From: Thermodesulfovibrio sp.
GTDB lineage: Bacteria; Nitrospirota; Thermodesulfovibrionia; Thermodesulfovibrionales; Thermodesulfovibrionaceae
Length of the DNA: 45,031 bases
Direction of reading: 5' to 3'
NCBI GenBank assembly: GCA_025057595.1
Contig: JANXBK010000012.1
Location: forward strand, 1 to 45,031
Part shown: one piece after another, positions 24,155 through 32,795 of the stretch
Position numbering within the stretch: the first letter of the stretch is position 1
Layout of the letters: the number at the start of each line of letters is the position of its first letter
Program-made: the position numbers and the translations under genes
Notes under the pieces: generated by a model
Databases searched by the model: none
What the model was told of the DNA's origin: nothing
The model's input: the letters and a program-made list of their open reading frames with translations, nothing else

Positions 24155-24655
24155 ATGGAACTTTTTAAAAAATTATTTGACTCGTTAAATCAAGAAAAAG
24201 TTGAGTATCTACTCTGTGGAGGTATTGCCGTTAATTTATACGGAATAGAGAGAACTACTGCAGATATAGATCTTGTATTAAGGCTTAGTGAGGAAAATTT
24301 AACAAGATTTGTGAGAGCTGCAAAAAAATTAGGATTGAAGCCAAAAATACCTGTTAAAATAGAGGAGTTAATCAGTCCAGAGAAAAGACAACAATGGAGA
24401 ATAGAGAAAAATATGAAAGTTTTTACTCTTTATGATGAAAAATCTCCATTCTTTGTGATAGATATATTAATTGAAGAACCTTTTAATTTTGTAGAAGTTT
24501 ACAAAAGAAGAAAGGAAATAAATCTTAGTGAAACAGTCATCCCTCTTGTTCCCATTGATGTTTTAATTAAGATGAAAGAGAAAACAGGTAGGCTTCAGGA
24601 TGAAGCCGATGCTTTTTATTTAAGAAAAATCATGGAGGAATGGAGGAATGGCTGA
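24155..24655 (+). CDS. Nucleotidyltransferase-fold protein (AbiEii/DUF6036-like)
   Basis: A 166-residue protein with the nucleotidyltransferase core LLCGGIAVNLYGIERTTADI followed by D-L-V-L, i.e. G-G-x-A and the paired acids of the active site. A later block, IDVLIKMKEKTGRLQDEAD, matches the C-terminal helix of this group (I-x-x-L-I-x-x-K-x-x-x-x-R-x-x-D-x-x-D). I start at the ATG at 24155; an upstream GTG at 24131 adds eight residues without a ribosome site. It overlaps the next gene by 8 bases. Such pairs are usually annotated as type IV-like toxin-antitoxin or accessory modules. The neighbouring wrecked MNT-HEPN module fits that kind of island. Confidence 0.75.
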   Translation: MELFKKLFDSLNQEKVEYLLCGGIAVNLYGIERTTADIDLVLRLSEENLTRFVRAAKKLGLKPKIPVKIEELISPEKRQQWRIEKNMKVFTLYDEKSPFFVIDILIEEPFNFVEVYKRRKEINLSETVIPLVPIDVLIKMKEKTGRLQDEADAFYLRKIMEEWRNG

Positions 24656-24857
24656 CTGGAAAAAGGAAGAACAGCCTCTTCTTTACTATAAGACAAAAGA
24701 GCAGATTGAAGAATACAGGAAAAAACCTGTGGAACTTAAACTAAGATGGCTTGAGGAACAGATGCAGTTTTTTTATTATGCAATGCCTGAAAAAGCAAAA
24801 ATAATAAGAGAAAAATTAATGCAAAAAAAGAAATATAGATTTAAAGATTTATCCTAA
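24648..24857 (+). CDS. Small partner protein of the nucleotidyltransferase
   Basis: A 69-residue, strongly helical, charged protein (EEYRKKPVELKLRWLEEQMQ and a second helix MPEKAKIIREKLMQKKK). GGAGG at 24640-24644 serves as ribosome site within the upstream gene, and the 8-base overlap points to coupled translation and a protein pair. I do not know a named family, though short helical proteins of this kind often accompany these nucleotidyltransferases. Its last 9 bases overlap hemG tail to tail. Confidence 0.65.
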   Translation: MADWKKEEQPLLYYKTKEQIEEYRKKPVELKLRWLEEQMQFFYYAMPEKAKIIREKLMQKKKYRFKDLS

Positions 24858-26201
24858 TACTATCTCTGAAAGTCTCAGAGAGTTTTCAATGCAGTCATTA
24901 ACACTTACTCCTCTGTATGCATTCCCAGTTAAATAAACTCCGGGGAATTTGGAGAGTATCTGCTCTATGCGATTAAGTTTTTCATCATGCCCTAATTCAT
25001 ATTGAGGAATTGCCTTTTCCCATCGGAAAATTCTTGTAAACTCTGGCTCACCTTTAATATCTAAGATGAACTTTAATTCTGAAAGGGCTGTATCAATAAG
25101 CTTTTCATCAGGCAGCATAGCAACTTCCGGCATTCTTCTTCCACCAATCATGCTTCTGAGCAAGACATATCCTTCAGGTGCTCGGTTAGGAAAAATACTT
25201 GAATCAAATAGTGTTCCGAGAATTTTTCTTTTCTCTCTATGGGGAATTAAAAAGCCATAGAGGGATGTTCCAAAACCTATTTGTTCTTTTTTAAACCCAA
25301 AAGCAACTACACTAAGGGGTGGATAGGGAATAGTCTTTAAGATATCAGATAATTCATTATTTAGCACCTTTAAAATTTCTGCTGATTCATAGGCGGGACA
25401 GGAAAGTATAACTTTTTCAGTTTCAACTACCTCACCACTGTCAAGATAGACAGTGTAATGTTTATTAACTTTATCTATACTTAAAACTTTTTTGCCCTTT
25501 ACAATCTTTGATGAAAGCAAATTTTCTAGAGTCTGGACAAACTCTGACATTCCTCCTTTAAAAGACATTAGCACTGCTGATGGTTGAGCTTTTACATTCT
25601 TTTTTTCTTTTTTTAGAGCAATAAAACCTCTTATAAGTCCTCCATATTTCTTTTCAAGCCAATAAACCTTCGGAAAACAACTTTTCATGCTCATCTTTGA
25701 AGGATCACCTGCATAAATTCCTGTTGACATAGCATCTATAAGTTTTTCATAAAACTCTCTTCCAACTCTACGAGTTACAAAGCTTTCCACAGATTCATCT
25801 TTATCTCCTCCCAAAGGTGGAATAAAATACTCTTTAAGCATTCTTAATCTTCCCGATAAAGAAAGCAGAGAAGAAAGGAAAAACCTTAAGGGATTTTCAG
25901 GAACTCTCTTTAACTTACCATCAATAAGAATATACCTCGCTTTTGAATGCTCACTTGCCTGAAGAGGAACAATACCAAGCTCATTTGCAAGCGTTATTGT
26001 TGCTGGTCTATTATTTAAGAATCCATTTACTCCACCTTCACATAAAAATCCATCTATACTTTCTGTAATTATTTTTCCGCCTACTCTTTTTTCTTCCTCA
26101 ATAATCTTTATGTCAATTTCAGGCTTCCTTTTAGTTACAAAGTAAGCAAATGAAAGCCCAGAAATCCCGCCACCTACTACAACTATTTCTGTGTTGCCCA
26201 T
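24849..26201 (-). CDS. hemG: HemY/HemG-type protoporphyrinogen (or coproporphyrinogen III) oxidase
   Basis: A 450-residue FAD enzyme. The N-terminus IVVVGGGISGLSFAYFVTKR binds FAD, followed by EEEKRVGGKIITE; the C-terminus has GVYLTGNAYRGVSVNDCIEN, the second FAD contact typical of this family. It oxidises protoporphyrinogen IX, or coproporphyrinogen III in the coproporphyrin pathway; sequence alone does not decide. The start overlaps the end of cobA-hemD by 19 bases, so it is the last gene of the tetrapyrrole operon. HemY-type enzymes usually use O2, which is odd if the host is a strict anaerobe; another electron acceptor is possible. Confidence 0.85.
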   Translation of the reverse strand: MGNTEIVVVGGGISGLSFAYFVTKRKPEIDIKIIEEEKRVGGKIITESIDGFLCEGGVNGFLNNRPATITLANELGIVPLQASEHSKARYILIDGKLKRVPENPLRFFLSSLLSLSGRLRMLKEYFIPPLGGDKDESVESFVTRRVGREFYEKLIDAMSTGIYAGDPSKMSMKSCFPKVYWLEKKYGGLIRGFIALKKEKKNVKAQPSAVLMSFKGGMSEFVQTLENLLSSKIVKGKKVLSIDKVNKHYTVYLDSGEVVETEKVILSCPAYESAEILKVLNNELSDILKTIPYPPLSVVAFGFKKEQIGFGTSLYGFLIPHREKRKILGTLFDSSIFPNRAPEGYVLLRSMIGGRRMPEVAMLPDEKLIDTALSELKFILDIKGEPEFTRIFRWEKAIPQYELGHDEKLNRIEQILSKFPGVYLTGNAYRGVSVNDCIENSLRLSEIVLG

Positions 26202-27709
26202 TTTATGATAGCCTCCACCATATTTTTTATTGTTGATTTTTCAGGTATTATGCTTACTTTGTAGCCTGCCTCCTCAATTGCTTTTGCTGTTGTTCTCCCT
26301 ATTGCTGCAATAACTACTTCTTTAAGCATCTGCCTTGCATCATCTTTGAGTATATCAAGTAAGTTATGAAAACTGGAGGGAGATGTAAACGTTGCTATTG
26401 TGATTTTACCTTCCCTTAAGAACTTGACAAGTCTTTTTCCATGCTCTGTAGGTTTAACATTTCTGTATGTAATAGGTGCATCCACTTTTATACCAAGTTT
26501 CTCCATCTCTTCAATAAATCCTTTTAGGGCAATATCTGAACGAAGATAAAGAATTTTTAAGGTATCTTTTTTTAGGTTAAAATTAGACATAGTCTCCTTA
26601 AGCACTTTTACCAAACCCTCTGAACTATACTCCTCTGGAAGTATATCTGGATTTATACCATAATTTTTCAAGCCTTTAGCTGTTTCTTTTCCAACGGCAC
26701 AGATTAAAATATCTTTTAAATCTCTTATGTCTTTTTCAAAACTTAAAAATCTATCAAAAAAGAATGTTACAGCTCTCGGGGATGGGAAAACAACTATTTG
26801 ATACTTTTTGATATTTTCAATAGCTTTATCCAACTCAGAAAAATCTTCTGCTGGTAAAAACTTTATTGTAGGAAAGACAAAGAGCTCTGCTCCAAGGTCT
26901 TCAAGTAAAAGATAATCATCTGTAAGCTGTCTTGTAATTAAAATTCTATGTCCATAGAGAGGCTTTTTCTCATACCAGAGTAGCTTCTGCCTGAGCTTTA
27001 CAACATCACCCACAATGAGAATAGCTGGTGGTGTAATTTTATGCTCTCTTGCAAGTTCTGAAATCTCTGAAATACTACCTTCTATAACCTTCTGCTCAGG
27101 TCTTGTTCCCCAACGGATAATTGCAGAGGGAGTGTCTGGTTTAAGCCCTTCCTGAATAAGTTTATTTGTTATTGTATCAAGATTTTTTACACACATAAGA
27201 AAAAGCATTGTCTCAGATGCATTGGAAGCTCTTATATGTGTGAAAATTCTTTCTTGCTTACTTAAGTCTTCATTTCCTGTAATTACAGTAAAGGCAGAGG
27301 CAATCTTTCTATGAGTAACAGGTATTCCAGCATAAGCAGGAACAGCGATTACTGAGCTTACTCCAGGTATGACTTCAAAATCAATTCCTTCTTCTGCAAG
27401 TGTTTCTGCTTCTTCTCCTCCTCTTCCAAAGATGAAAGGATCTCCACCTTTAAGTCTACATACTGTTTTCCCTTCTTTTGCTTTTTCAACTAAAACTTTG
27501 TTTATCTCTTCCTGAGTCATCTCATGATGTCCACCACGTTTACCTGCATAAATAAATTCTACGTTTTCTTTTGCATAGGTTAGTAGCCTCGGATTTATGT
27601 GAAAATCATAAACAATACAGTCAGCCTGTTGAATAGCTCTTATGCCCTTCAGAGTAATTAATCCTGCGTCTCCAGGACCTGCACCGACAAGATAAACTTT
27701 GCCTTTCAT
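26183..27709 (-). CDS. cobA-hemD: Fused uroporphyrinogen III methyltransferase (CobA) and uroporphyrinogen III synthase (HemD)
   Basis: A 508-residue two-domain enzyme. Residues 1-245 are SAM-dependent methyltransferase: VYLVGAGPGDAGLITLKG, CRLKGGDPFIFGRGGEE and VIPGVSSVIAVPAYAGIPVT are diagnostic. Residues about 255-505 are HemD, starting HRILITRQ and including FPSPRAVTFFF and a later FTSPSSFHNLLDIL. It turns hydroxymethylbilane into uroporphyrinogen III and then into precorrin-2, the precursor of siroheme, cobalamin and, in sulfate reducers, siroheme-derived heme. It follows hemC with no gap (ATG directly after the stop). Confidence 0.93.
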   Translation of the reverse strand: MKGKVYLVGAGPGDAGLITLKGIRAIQQADCIVYDFHINPRLLTYAKENVEFIYAGKRGGHHEMTQEEINKVLVEKAKEGKTVCRLKGGDPFIFGRGGEEAETLAEEGIDFEVIPGVSSVIAVPAYAGIPVTHRKIASAFTVITGNEDLSKQERIFTHIRASNASETMLFLMCVKNLDTITNKLIQEGLKPDTPSAIIRWGTRPEQKVIEGSISEISELAREHKITPPAILIVGDVVKLRQKLLWYEKKPLYGHRILITRQLTDDYLLLEDLGAELFVFPTIKFLPAEDFSELDKAIENIKKYQIVVFPSPRAVTFFFDRFLSFEKDIRDLKDILICAVGKETAKGLKNYGINPDILPEEYSSEGLVKVLKETMSNFNLKKDTLKILYLRSDIALKGFIEEMEKLGIKVDAPITYRNVKPTEHGKRLVKFLREGKITIATFTSPSSFHNLLDILKDDARQMLKEVVIAAIGRTTAKAIEEAGYKVSIIPEKSTIKNMVEAIIKWATQK

Positions 27710-28669
27710 TTATCTCTCCTTATAAATTTTTTCAATTATAATACTACCCCCTCTTTTAAGTAATTCTTCGGCAAGCTCTTTTGCTAATTTCTCTGCTTCG
27801 CTGAGAAAAGACTGATAGTTAATGTCAGAAAGTTTCATTTCTCTTTTTCCTTTTATTATCGAAATTTCACCATAGGGATCTCCTATCATGCCTACTACTT
27901 TAAAACTGCTATTTTCTATCTTTGCGTGGCAGGCAAGAGGAAGTTGACATCCTCCTCCTACAACTGAAAGAAATACCCTCTCTGTGTTTACACATAAAGC
28001 TGTCTCTGGATCATTAAGAGGTTTAACAAGCTCATTTATATAATCATCATCAATCCTTGTTTCGATACCAATCGCACCCTGACCTATTGCGGGAATAATT
28101 ATATCTTCAGAGATTACCTCAGTAACCATCCCTTCAAGTCCCATTCTTTTAAGCCCTGCTAAAGCGAGAATAATAGCATCAAATTTACCTTCATTAAGCT
28201 TTCTTATACGAGTATCAACATTACCTCTTAATGGCAATATATTCAAATCACTCCTTAAAGCTTTAATCTGAATAGCTCTTCTTAAACTACTTGTCCCCAC
28301 TGTCGCACCATAGGGAAGCTTTACAATAGAGACTCCTTTTTTACTTAAAAAAGCATCTTTTGGATCTTCTCTTTTACATATTGCAGATATGTGGAGTCCT
28401 GATGGAATCTCAGCAGGAACATCCTTCATACTATGCACAGCTATATCAACTCTTTTTGAAATTAAAGCCTCTTCAATTTCTTTAACAAAAAGACCTTTCC
28501 CACCAATTTTTGTAAGTGGGGTATCAAGAATTTTATCTCCTGTTGTTTTTATCTTTTCTATCTCAACTTTTAGCTCTGGATAAAGCTGTATAAGTCTGTC
28601 TCTTACCCAGTTTGCTTGCCACAAAGCAAGCTTACTTCCCCGAGTTCCAATAACTACCTTATTCCTCAT
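27710..28669 (-). CDS. hemC: Hydroxymethylbilane synthase (porphobilinogen deaminase)
   Basis: A 319-residue enzyme that joins four porphobilinogens. Family blocks: IGTRGSKLALWQANWV, KTTGDKILDTPLTKIGGKG, VHSMKDVP, GTSSLRRAIQI, LRGNVDTRIRKLNEGKFDA and GGGCQLPLACHA, whose Cys binds the dipyrromethane cofactor. I start at the ATG at 28669, inside the last codons of hemA (11-base overlap); an in-frame TTG at 28684 would lengthen the overlap. Its length is normal. Confidence 0.93.
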   Translation of the reverse strand: MRNKVVIGTRGSKLALWQANWVRDRLIQLYPELKVEIEKIKTTGDKILDTPLTKIGGKGLFVKEIEEALISKRVDIAVHSMKDVPAEIPSGLHISAICKREDPKDAFLSKKGVSIVKLPYGATVGTSSLRRAIQIKALRSDLNILPLRGNVDTRIRKLNEGKFDAIILALAGLKRMGLEGMVTEVISEDIIIPAIGQGAIGIETRIDDDYINELVKPLNDPETALCVNTERVFLSVVGGGCQLPLACHAKIENSSFKVVGMIGDPYGEISIIKGKREMKLSDINYQSFLSEAEKLAKELAEELLKRGGSIIIEKIYKER

Positions 28670-29930
28670 CGCTGTCAAGCCCAAAAAGCTTTTTTACTGC
28701 AAGAATCAATAACTCTCTTTCAGAACTATTATTTTTAAGTGCTACTGTAGGAGAATGCATTATTTTGTTAACTATACTTTGTGTTAAATAATCTATTGAG
28801 TTTAAAACCTCGGAAGGCAACTCTCTGAATTTATTTTTAAATTTTTCAAACTCCTCTTGTCTGATTTGTTCAGCTCTATTTCTTATAGAAACTATTACTG
28901 GTGTTGATTTCAAAGAATCTATCCAGTGAAGAAACTTCTCTGTCTCCTCATCAATGATTTTCAGTGCTTTTTCGGCTTCCTTCTTTCTTTCAAGAATGTT
29001 TGAATCAACCACATCTTGAAGATCATCAATATTGTAAAGATATACATTGTCAATCCTGTCACAGCCTGGGTCAATGTTTCTTGGAACAGAGATATCAATA
29101 AAAAATATAGGCTTGTATTTTCTTTGAGGCATGATCTCTCTGAGCATCTTTTCAGTTATTACATAGTGGGGAGCATTTGTTGAGCATAAAACAATATCAA
29201 TATTTTTAAGAGCCTCTTTTAAATTATCAAAAGGTATCGCAACTCCTTTAAATTCAGTGGCTAACTCTTTAGCTCTCTCATAAGTTCTATTTGTTACAAA
29301 AACTCTTTTGACTCCGCTGCCTATTAAATGCCTCATAGCAACTGAAGCCATCTCTCCAGCACCTACTAATAGAACAGATTTTTTAGAGAGATCTTCAAAT
29401 ACTTTTTTAATTAATCCAACAGCCGCATAACTTACTGAAACAGGATTTTCTCCTATTTTAGTTTCATTTCTTACTCTCTTAGCTACAAACAGTGCTTTAT
29501 TGACAAGATGATTAAAAATTATTGATGTACTCCTCTCAGACAAAGCTATTTCAAAAGAATCTTTTACTTGTCCTGTAATCTGTGGCTCTCCAACTATCAT
29601 TGAGTCAAGGCTTGATGTAACCTTAAATAGATGATAAACTGCATCTCTGTCAAAATAAATATATATAAATCTCTCGAATTCCTTCTTAGGAATTTGATGA
29701 AAATTAGATAGAAAATCCTTGACTTTTTCAATTAGTAATCCAGCATCTTCACCATAAACATAAACTTCAACTCTGTTGCAAGTTGAAAAAATTAGGCACT
29801 CTTTTATTAGCTCAATCTGAGATAAAACCTTAAGTCCCCTTCTTAAGGAGCTTTCATCTGCAAAAGCAAGTTTTTCTCTAATATCAACTGGAGCTGTCTT
29901 ATAATTAACTCCAACTAAAACTATGCTCAT
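28659..29930 (-). CDS. hemA: Glutamyl-tRNA reductase
   Basis: A 423-residue enzyme, first step of C5-pathway tetrapyrrole synthesis. FSTCNRVEVYVYG contains the catalytic Cys; GEPQITGQVKDSFEIA, VSYAAVGLIKK and VLLVGAGEMASVAMRHL (NADPH domain) follow, then a C-terminal dimerisation helix. The ATG has GGAG 7-8 bases before it and overlaps ccsA by 4 bases (ATGA). In this operon order ccsA-hemA-hemC-cobA/hemD it is the entry enzyme. Confidence 0.94.
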   Translation of the reverse strand: MSIVLVGVNYKTAPVDIREKLAFADESSLRRGLKVLSQIELIKECLIFSTCNRVEVYVYGEDAGLLIEKVKDFLSNFHQIPKKEFERFIYIYFDRDAVYHLFKVTSSLDSMIVGEPQITGQVKDSFEIALSERSTSIIFNHLVNKALFVAKRVRNETKIGENPVSVSYAAVGLIKKVFEDLSKKSVLLVGAGEMASVAMRHLIGSGVKRVFVTNRTYERAKELATEFKGVAIPFDNLKEALKNIDIVLCSTNAPHYVITEKMLREIMPQRKYKPIFFIDISVPRNIDPGCDRIDNVYLYNIDDLQDVVDSNILERKKEAEKALKIIDEETEKFLHWIDSLKSTPVIVSIRNRAEQIRQEEFEKFKNKFRELPSEVLNSIDYLTQSIVNKIMHSPTVALKNNSSERELLILAVKKLFGLDSDEE

Positions 29931-30733
29931 AATCTCCTATGAAAACTTTCAAAAAATAGATTTATACCAAAGAAGCTAAAAATAACCAAAAAGAAACCAA
30001 ATATTGTTAAATAAGCAGCTTTTTTCTTCCTCCAATCTCCTTTAACTCTTAAATAAAAAATAGAGAGATAGACAAACCATATAAACAAACTTCCTATTTC
30101 CTTAGGATCAAAGCTTAATCCAATTAAATTTAAATACTCAATGACTCCTATAGTTACACCAATAGAGTAAATTATAAATCCCCAGAAAATCAACAAGTAG
30201 CTGGCTTTGTCTAATATCTCTAAACTTGGAACCACTCTGTCAAATACCTTAAACTTCTTTGATTTAATTGATTTTTCCTGAAATATATATAAGATACTTA
30301 AGATAAAGGCTACAGAAAAAATAGCCACACCTAAGACTGCTAAAAGAGCATGAAAACCAATCAAAATATTTTTAAACTCCGGCTTTATATGTGGTACACC
30401 TCTTGAAAAAAAAGCACTTATGAAAGTTATTAAGAAAACGAGAATTATACTAAATTTTAGAATTTTAATTTTATAGAAACTATCAATTACTAATGCGACT
30501 CCTAAAATGCACCAAGAAAAGTATGCAGTGGCCTCATGCATTGAAAAAACAGGAGCTTGTCCTGATTTTATATACCTATAACAAAGATAGACTGTATGTA
30601 GTAAAAATCCAATTAAAGAAAGTATGTAAACAACCTTTTCAAATTCGCTCTTTTTTCTTAAAAGTTCTGCTAAGCCTAAGAGAAATCCTGAGAAATAAAG
30701 AGTTAGTGCAAGTTCAAAAAATAATGTTCCCAT
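29927..30733 (-). CDS. ccsA: CcsA/HemX-type cytochrome c assembly protein
   Basis: A 268-residue protein with eight predicted helices. SFDPKEIGSLFIWFVYLSIF corresponds to the W-D-P-K-E-x-W-S-L-x-x-W heme-handling motif, though the first Trp is Phe here; SMHEATAYFSW and the His in IGFHALLAVLG are candidate heme ligands. The family exports or attaches heme for c-type cytochromes, or in HemX controls HemA levels. Its place directly before hemA fits the HemX group. I start at the ATG whose A is the last base of the mobB stop codon (TGATG); an in-frame TTG at 30742 is weaker. Confidence 0.78.
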   Translation of the reverse strand: MGTLFFELALTLYFSGFLLGLAELLRKKSEFEKVVYILSLIGFLLHTVYLCYRYIKSGQAPVFSMHEATAYFSWCILGVALVIDSFYKIKILKFSIILVFLITFISAFFSRGVPHIKPEFKNILIGFHALLAVLGVAIFSVAFILSILYIFQEKSIKSKKFKVFDRVVPSLEILDKASYLLIFWGFIIYSIGVTIGVIEYLNLIGLSFDPKEIGSLFIWFVYLSIFYLRVKGDWRKKKAAYLTIFGFFLVIFSFFGINLFFESFHRRL

Positions 30734-31395
30734 CAGAAACAACCAAGCTCACACTTTATTATTTTTATCCCAAGTTCATTAGCAGCTTTACCAACTTCTA
30801 TATAAGAAATTAGTAATTCCTCAGCTATTTTTCTTGCCTCTGCACAACTAATTCTACTATTACTGCTTTTTTCCCTAAGAAGTTGATAGATCAATTTTCT
30901 TTTTTGGATAAACTCAATCTCCTTCATTATCTTTTCCATTGAATAATCCTCTTCAATGAGTATATCTGCCTTTTCAATAAGAGCTTTTGCAGATGATTTT
31001 ATACATTTATTATTTTTGCCTTTTAAAAAAATTATAATATCTGGTTGCATTAATCTCACTAAAGAGTTACCCTCAATGATAACTATATTAGTAGATAGAT
31101 TATTTACATACTCTTTAAGCTTAAAGACAATCTCTTGTAAATCTTCTTCTTTGGCTTTTACCCAGACTAAATAATCAGCTCCTGCTTTTTTCATTCTATT
31201 TGTATCTTTACCTATGTCTTCTAATTGGGGTTCTGTAATAATTGAAGAGTAAAGAGAAGTTTTTGTATACTTTACAGCGGTAATAGTAATTTTACTGTTT
31301 TGGCTTTTAATATACCTAATAAAATCCTCTACAAATGATGTCTTCCCTACACCACTTTTGCTTCCGCCTACACCTACAGATAAAGGCTTTTTCAT
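30733..31395 (-). CDS. mobB: MobB-like P-loop protein with C-terminal Cys-rich tail domain
   Basis: A 220-residue protein. Residues 1-150 are a MobB-type GTPase domain: VGVGGSKSGVGKTSFVEDF is the P-loop, TKTSLYSS and DTNRMKKAGADYLVWV follow, and VIIEGNSL is the Walker B region. MobB helps deliver molybdopterin guanine dinucleotide to enzymes. Residues about 168-220 form an extra domain, ISCAEARKIAEELLISYIEV then LGIKIIKCELGCF, which looks like a small helical unit ending in paired Cys. The gene starts the tetrapyrrole operon; its ATG is 7 bases from a near-consensus -10, so its mRNA is probably leaderless. Confidence 0.75.
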   Translation of the reverse strand: MKKPLSVGVGGSKSGVGKTSFVEDFIRYIKSQNSKITITAVKYTKTSLYSSIITEPQLEDIGKDTNRMKKAGADYLVWVKAKEEDLQEIVFKLKEYVNNLSTNIVIIEGNSLVRLMQPDIIIFLKGKNNKCIKSSAKALIEKADILIEEDYSMEKIMKEIEFIQKRKLIYQLLREKSSNSRISCAEARKIAEELLISYIEVGKAANELGIKIIKCELGCF

Positions 31396-31402
31396 ATTAA
31401 AA

Positions 31403-31432
31403 ATTATATGGAGCTACAAAGAGTTTCGTCAA
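31403..31432 (-). promoter_or_regulatory. Promoter of the mobB-ccsA-hem operon
   Basis: On the minus strand TTGACG (31432-31427), an 18-base spacer and TATAAT (31408-31403). The ATG of mobB begins 8 bases after the hexamer (7 between) with no Shine-Dalgarno, so transcription should start at or next to the start codon. The -35 lies 11-16 bases behind the stop codon of the sigma-54 regulator gene, so the two genes are separate units. Confidence 0.7.
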
Positions 31433-31442
31433 ATTTTTTCAA

Positions 31443-32732
31443 TTAAACGGCAATCTTGAATCTTTTCAGTATTCTTTGAAGTTGTTGTCTATGTATTCCT
31501 AAAAGCTCTGCTGCTTTTGAGATATTTCCTTTGCTTTTTTGTAAAGCCTGCCATATTAGTTCTTTTTCATAGCTTTCAATAGCCTCTTTTAAATTACTTG
31601 GAAATGTTGATTTTTTTGAAGAATGGGGTTTTAAAACATAAGAGGGAAGATCTTTTACTGTAATCTCAGAGGACTCTGTAAATGCGATTGCTCTTTCAAT
31701 AATATTTTCAAGTTCACGGACATTACCTGGGAAAGAGTAATTCATTAAAGATTCAAGAGCCTCTTCAGTGATTCCTTTTACTGATAGATCTTTTCTCTTA
31801 GAAGCATGTTTTTTAATAAAAAACTCTGTAAGAATTGGTATATCTTCTTTTCTATTTCTTAAAGGAGGAAGCTCTATATGAATTACATTGAGTCTATAGT
31901 ATAAATCTTCTCTAAATCTACCTTCTTTACAAGCTTTTATTAAATCTTGATTTGTTGCAGCTATGATTCTTACATCAACCTTTACAGGATGACTACCACC
32001 AATTTTTATAAACTCTCCCTCTTGAATCACTCTTAAAATCTTTGTCTGAAAAAGAGGCGAAACATCTCCGATCTCGTCAAAAAAAACAGTACCACCATGA
32101 GCCCATTCAATAAGACCCTTTTTAGTATATGTAGCGCCAGTAAAGGCTCCTCTTTCAAAACCAAAAAGTTCTGATTCAAGTAAAGTATCTGGTATAGCTG
32201 AACAGTTTATTACCACAAATTGATTGTTTTTTCTGTCACTTAAATTATGTATTGCTCTTGCAACAAGTTCCTTACCTGTTCCAGATTCTCCAGTTATAAG
32301 AACATTACTGTCAGTTAAAGCAGCCTTTTTTATACCACAACAGACTTCCTCCATTATTTTACTAATCCCTATCAAACCTGGTATCTCAACTTTTGGATAG
32401 TTTTTAAATTTCTCAAAAATACTTAAAATTTGATCATTCTTTAATGGTTTAATTAGAAAATCTGTTGCTCCCAATTTCATAGCTTCAACTGCCTTGTTAA
32501 TATCTGACTTTCCAAAAGCTATAACTGGCATGTACTGTTTAAGCTCATAAAGCCTTTTTTCCCAACCGTCTGAATCAATATCTAAAAAAGCGATATCATA
32601 GTAAGTAAAACTCTTAAAATCTCTACTACTTTGCGGTTTTTTAAAATTAATTCCTATCAGATCAAAAATACGATAAAGTTTATCTGCCTCATCAGAGACT
32701 ACAAGAATATTAAAGGATCTTAGAAAACTCAT
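31443..32732 (-). CDS. Sigma-54-dependent response regulator (NtrC family)
   Basis: A 429-residue three-domain activator. The receiver (1-115) has acids Asp14/Glu15, Asp51 as likely phosphate acceptor and Lys95 in FLIKP. The AAA+ domain (about 120-355) has Walker A GESGTGKE (148-155), the sigma-54 loop GAFTGA (195-200) and Walker B GGTVFFDEIG. The C-terminal Fis-type helix-turn-helix is NISKAAELLGIHRQQLQRIL. All elements look functional. No histidine kinase is nearby, so the input is unknown. The gene is divergent from mutS with 63 bases between the start codons; its ATG lacks a Shine-Dalgarno. Confidence 0.92.
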   Translation of the reverse strand: MSFLRSFNILVVSDEADKLYRIFDLIGINFKKPQSSRDFKSFTYYDIAFLDIDSDGWEKRLYELKQYMPVIAFGKSDINKAVEAMKLGATDFLIKPLKNDQILSIFEKFKNYPKVEIPGLIGISKIMEEVCCGIKKAALTDSNVLITGESGTGKELVARAIHNLSDRKNNQFVVINCSAIPDTLLESELFGFERGAFTGATYTKKGLIEWAHGGTVFFDEIGDVSPLFQTKILRVIQEGEFIKIGGSHPVKVDVRIIAATNQDLIKACKEGRFREDLYYRLNVIHIELPPLRNRKEDIPILTEFFIKKHASKRKDLSVKGITEEALESLMNYSFPGNVRELENIIERAIAFTESSEITVKDLPSYVLKPHSSKKSTFPSNLKEAIESYEKELIWQALQKSKGNISKAAELLGIHRQQLQRILKRFKIAV

Positions 32733-32741
32733 TGTATTTAA

Positions 32742-32789
32742 AAAATAAAATATTCAGTTTGCTAATGTCAATGAAAGTAGTTTTATAAT
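32742..32789. promoter_or_regulatory. Divergent promoters between the sigma-54 regulator and mutS
   Basis: Minus strand: TTGACA (32771-32766), an 18-base spacer and TATTTT (32747-32742), 9 bases before the regulator ATG. Plus strand: TATAAT (32784-32789), 6 bases before the mutS ATG, with a poor TTGCTA (32759-32764) at a 19-base spacing. The -35 regions interleave. Neither gene has a Shine-Dalgarno. Confidence 0.55.
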
Positions 32790-32795
32790 ATTTAA

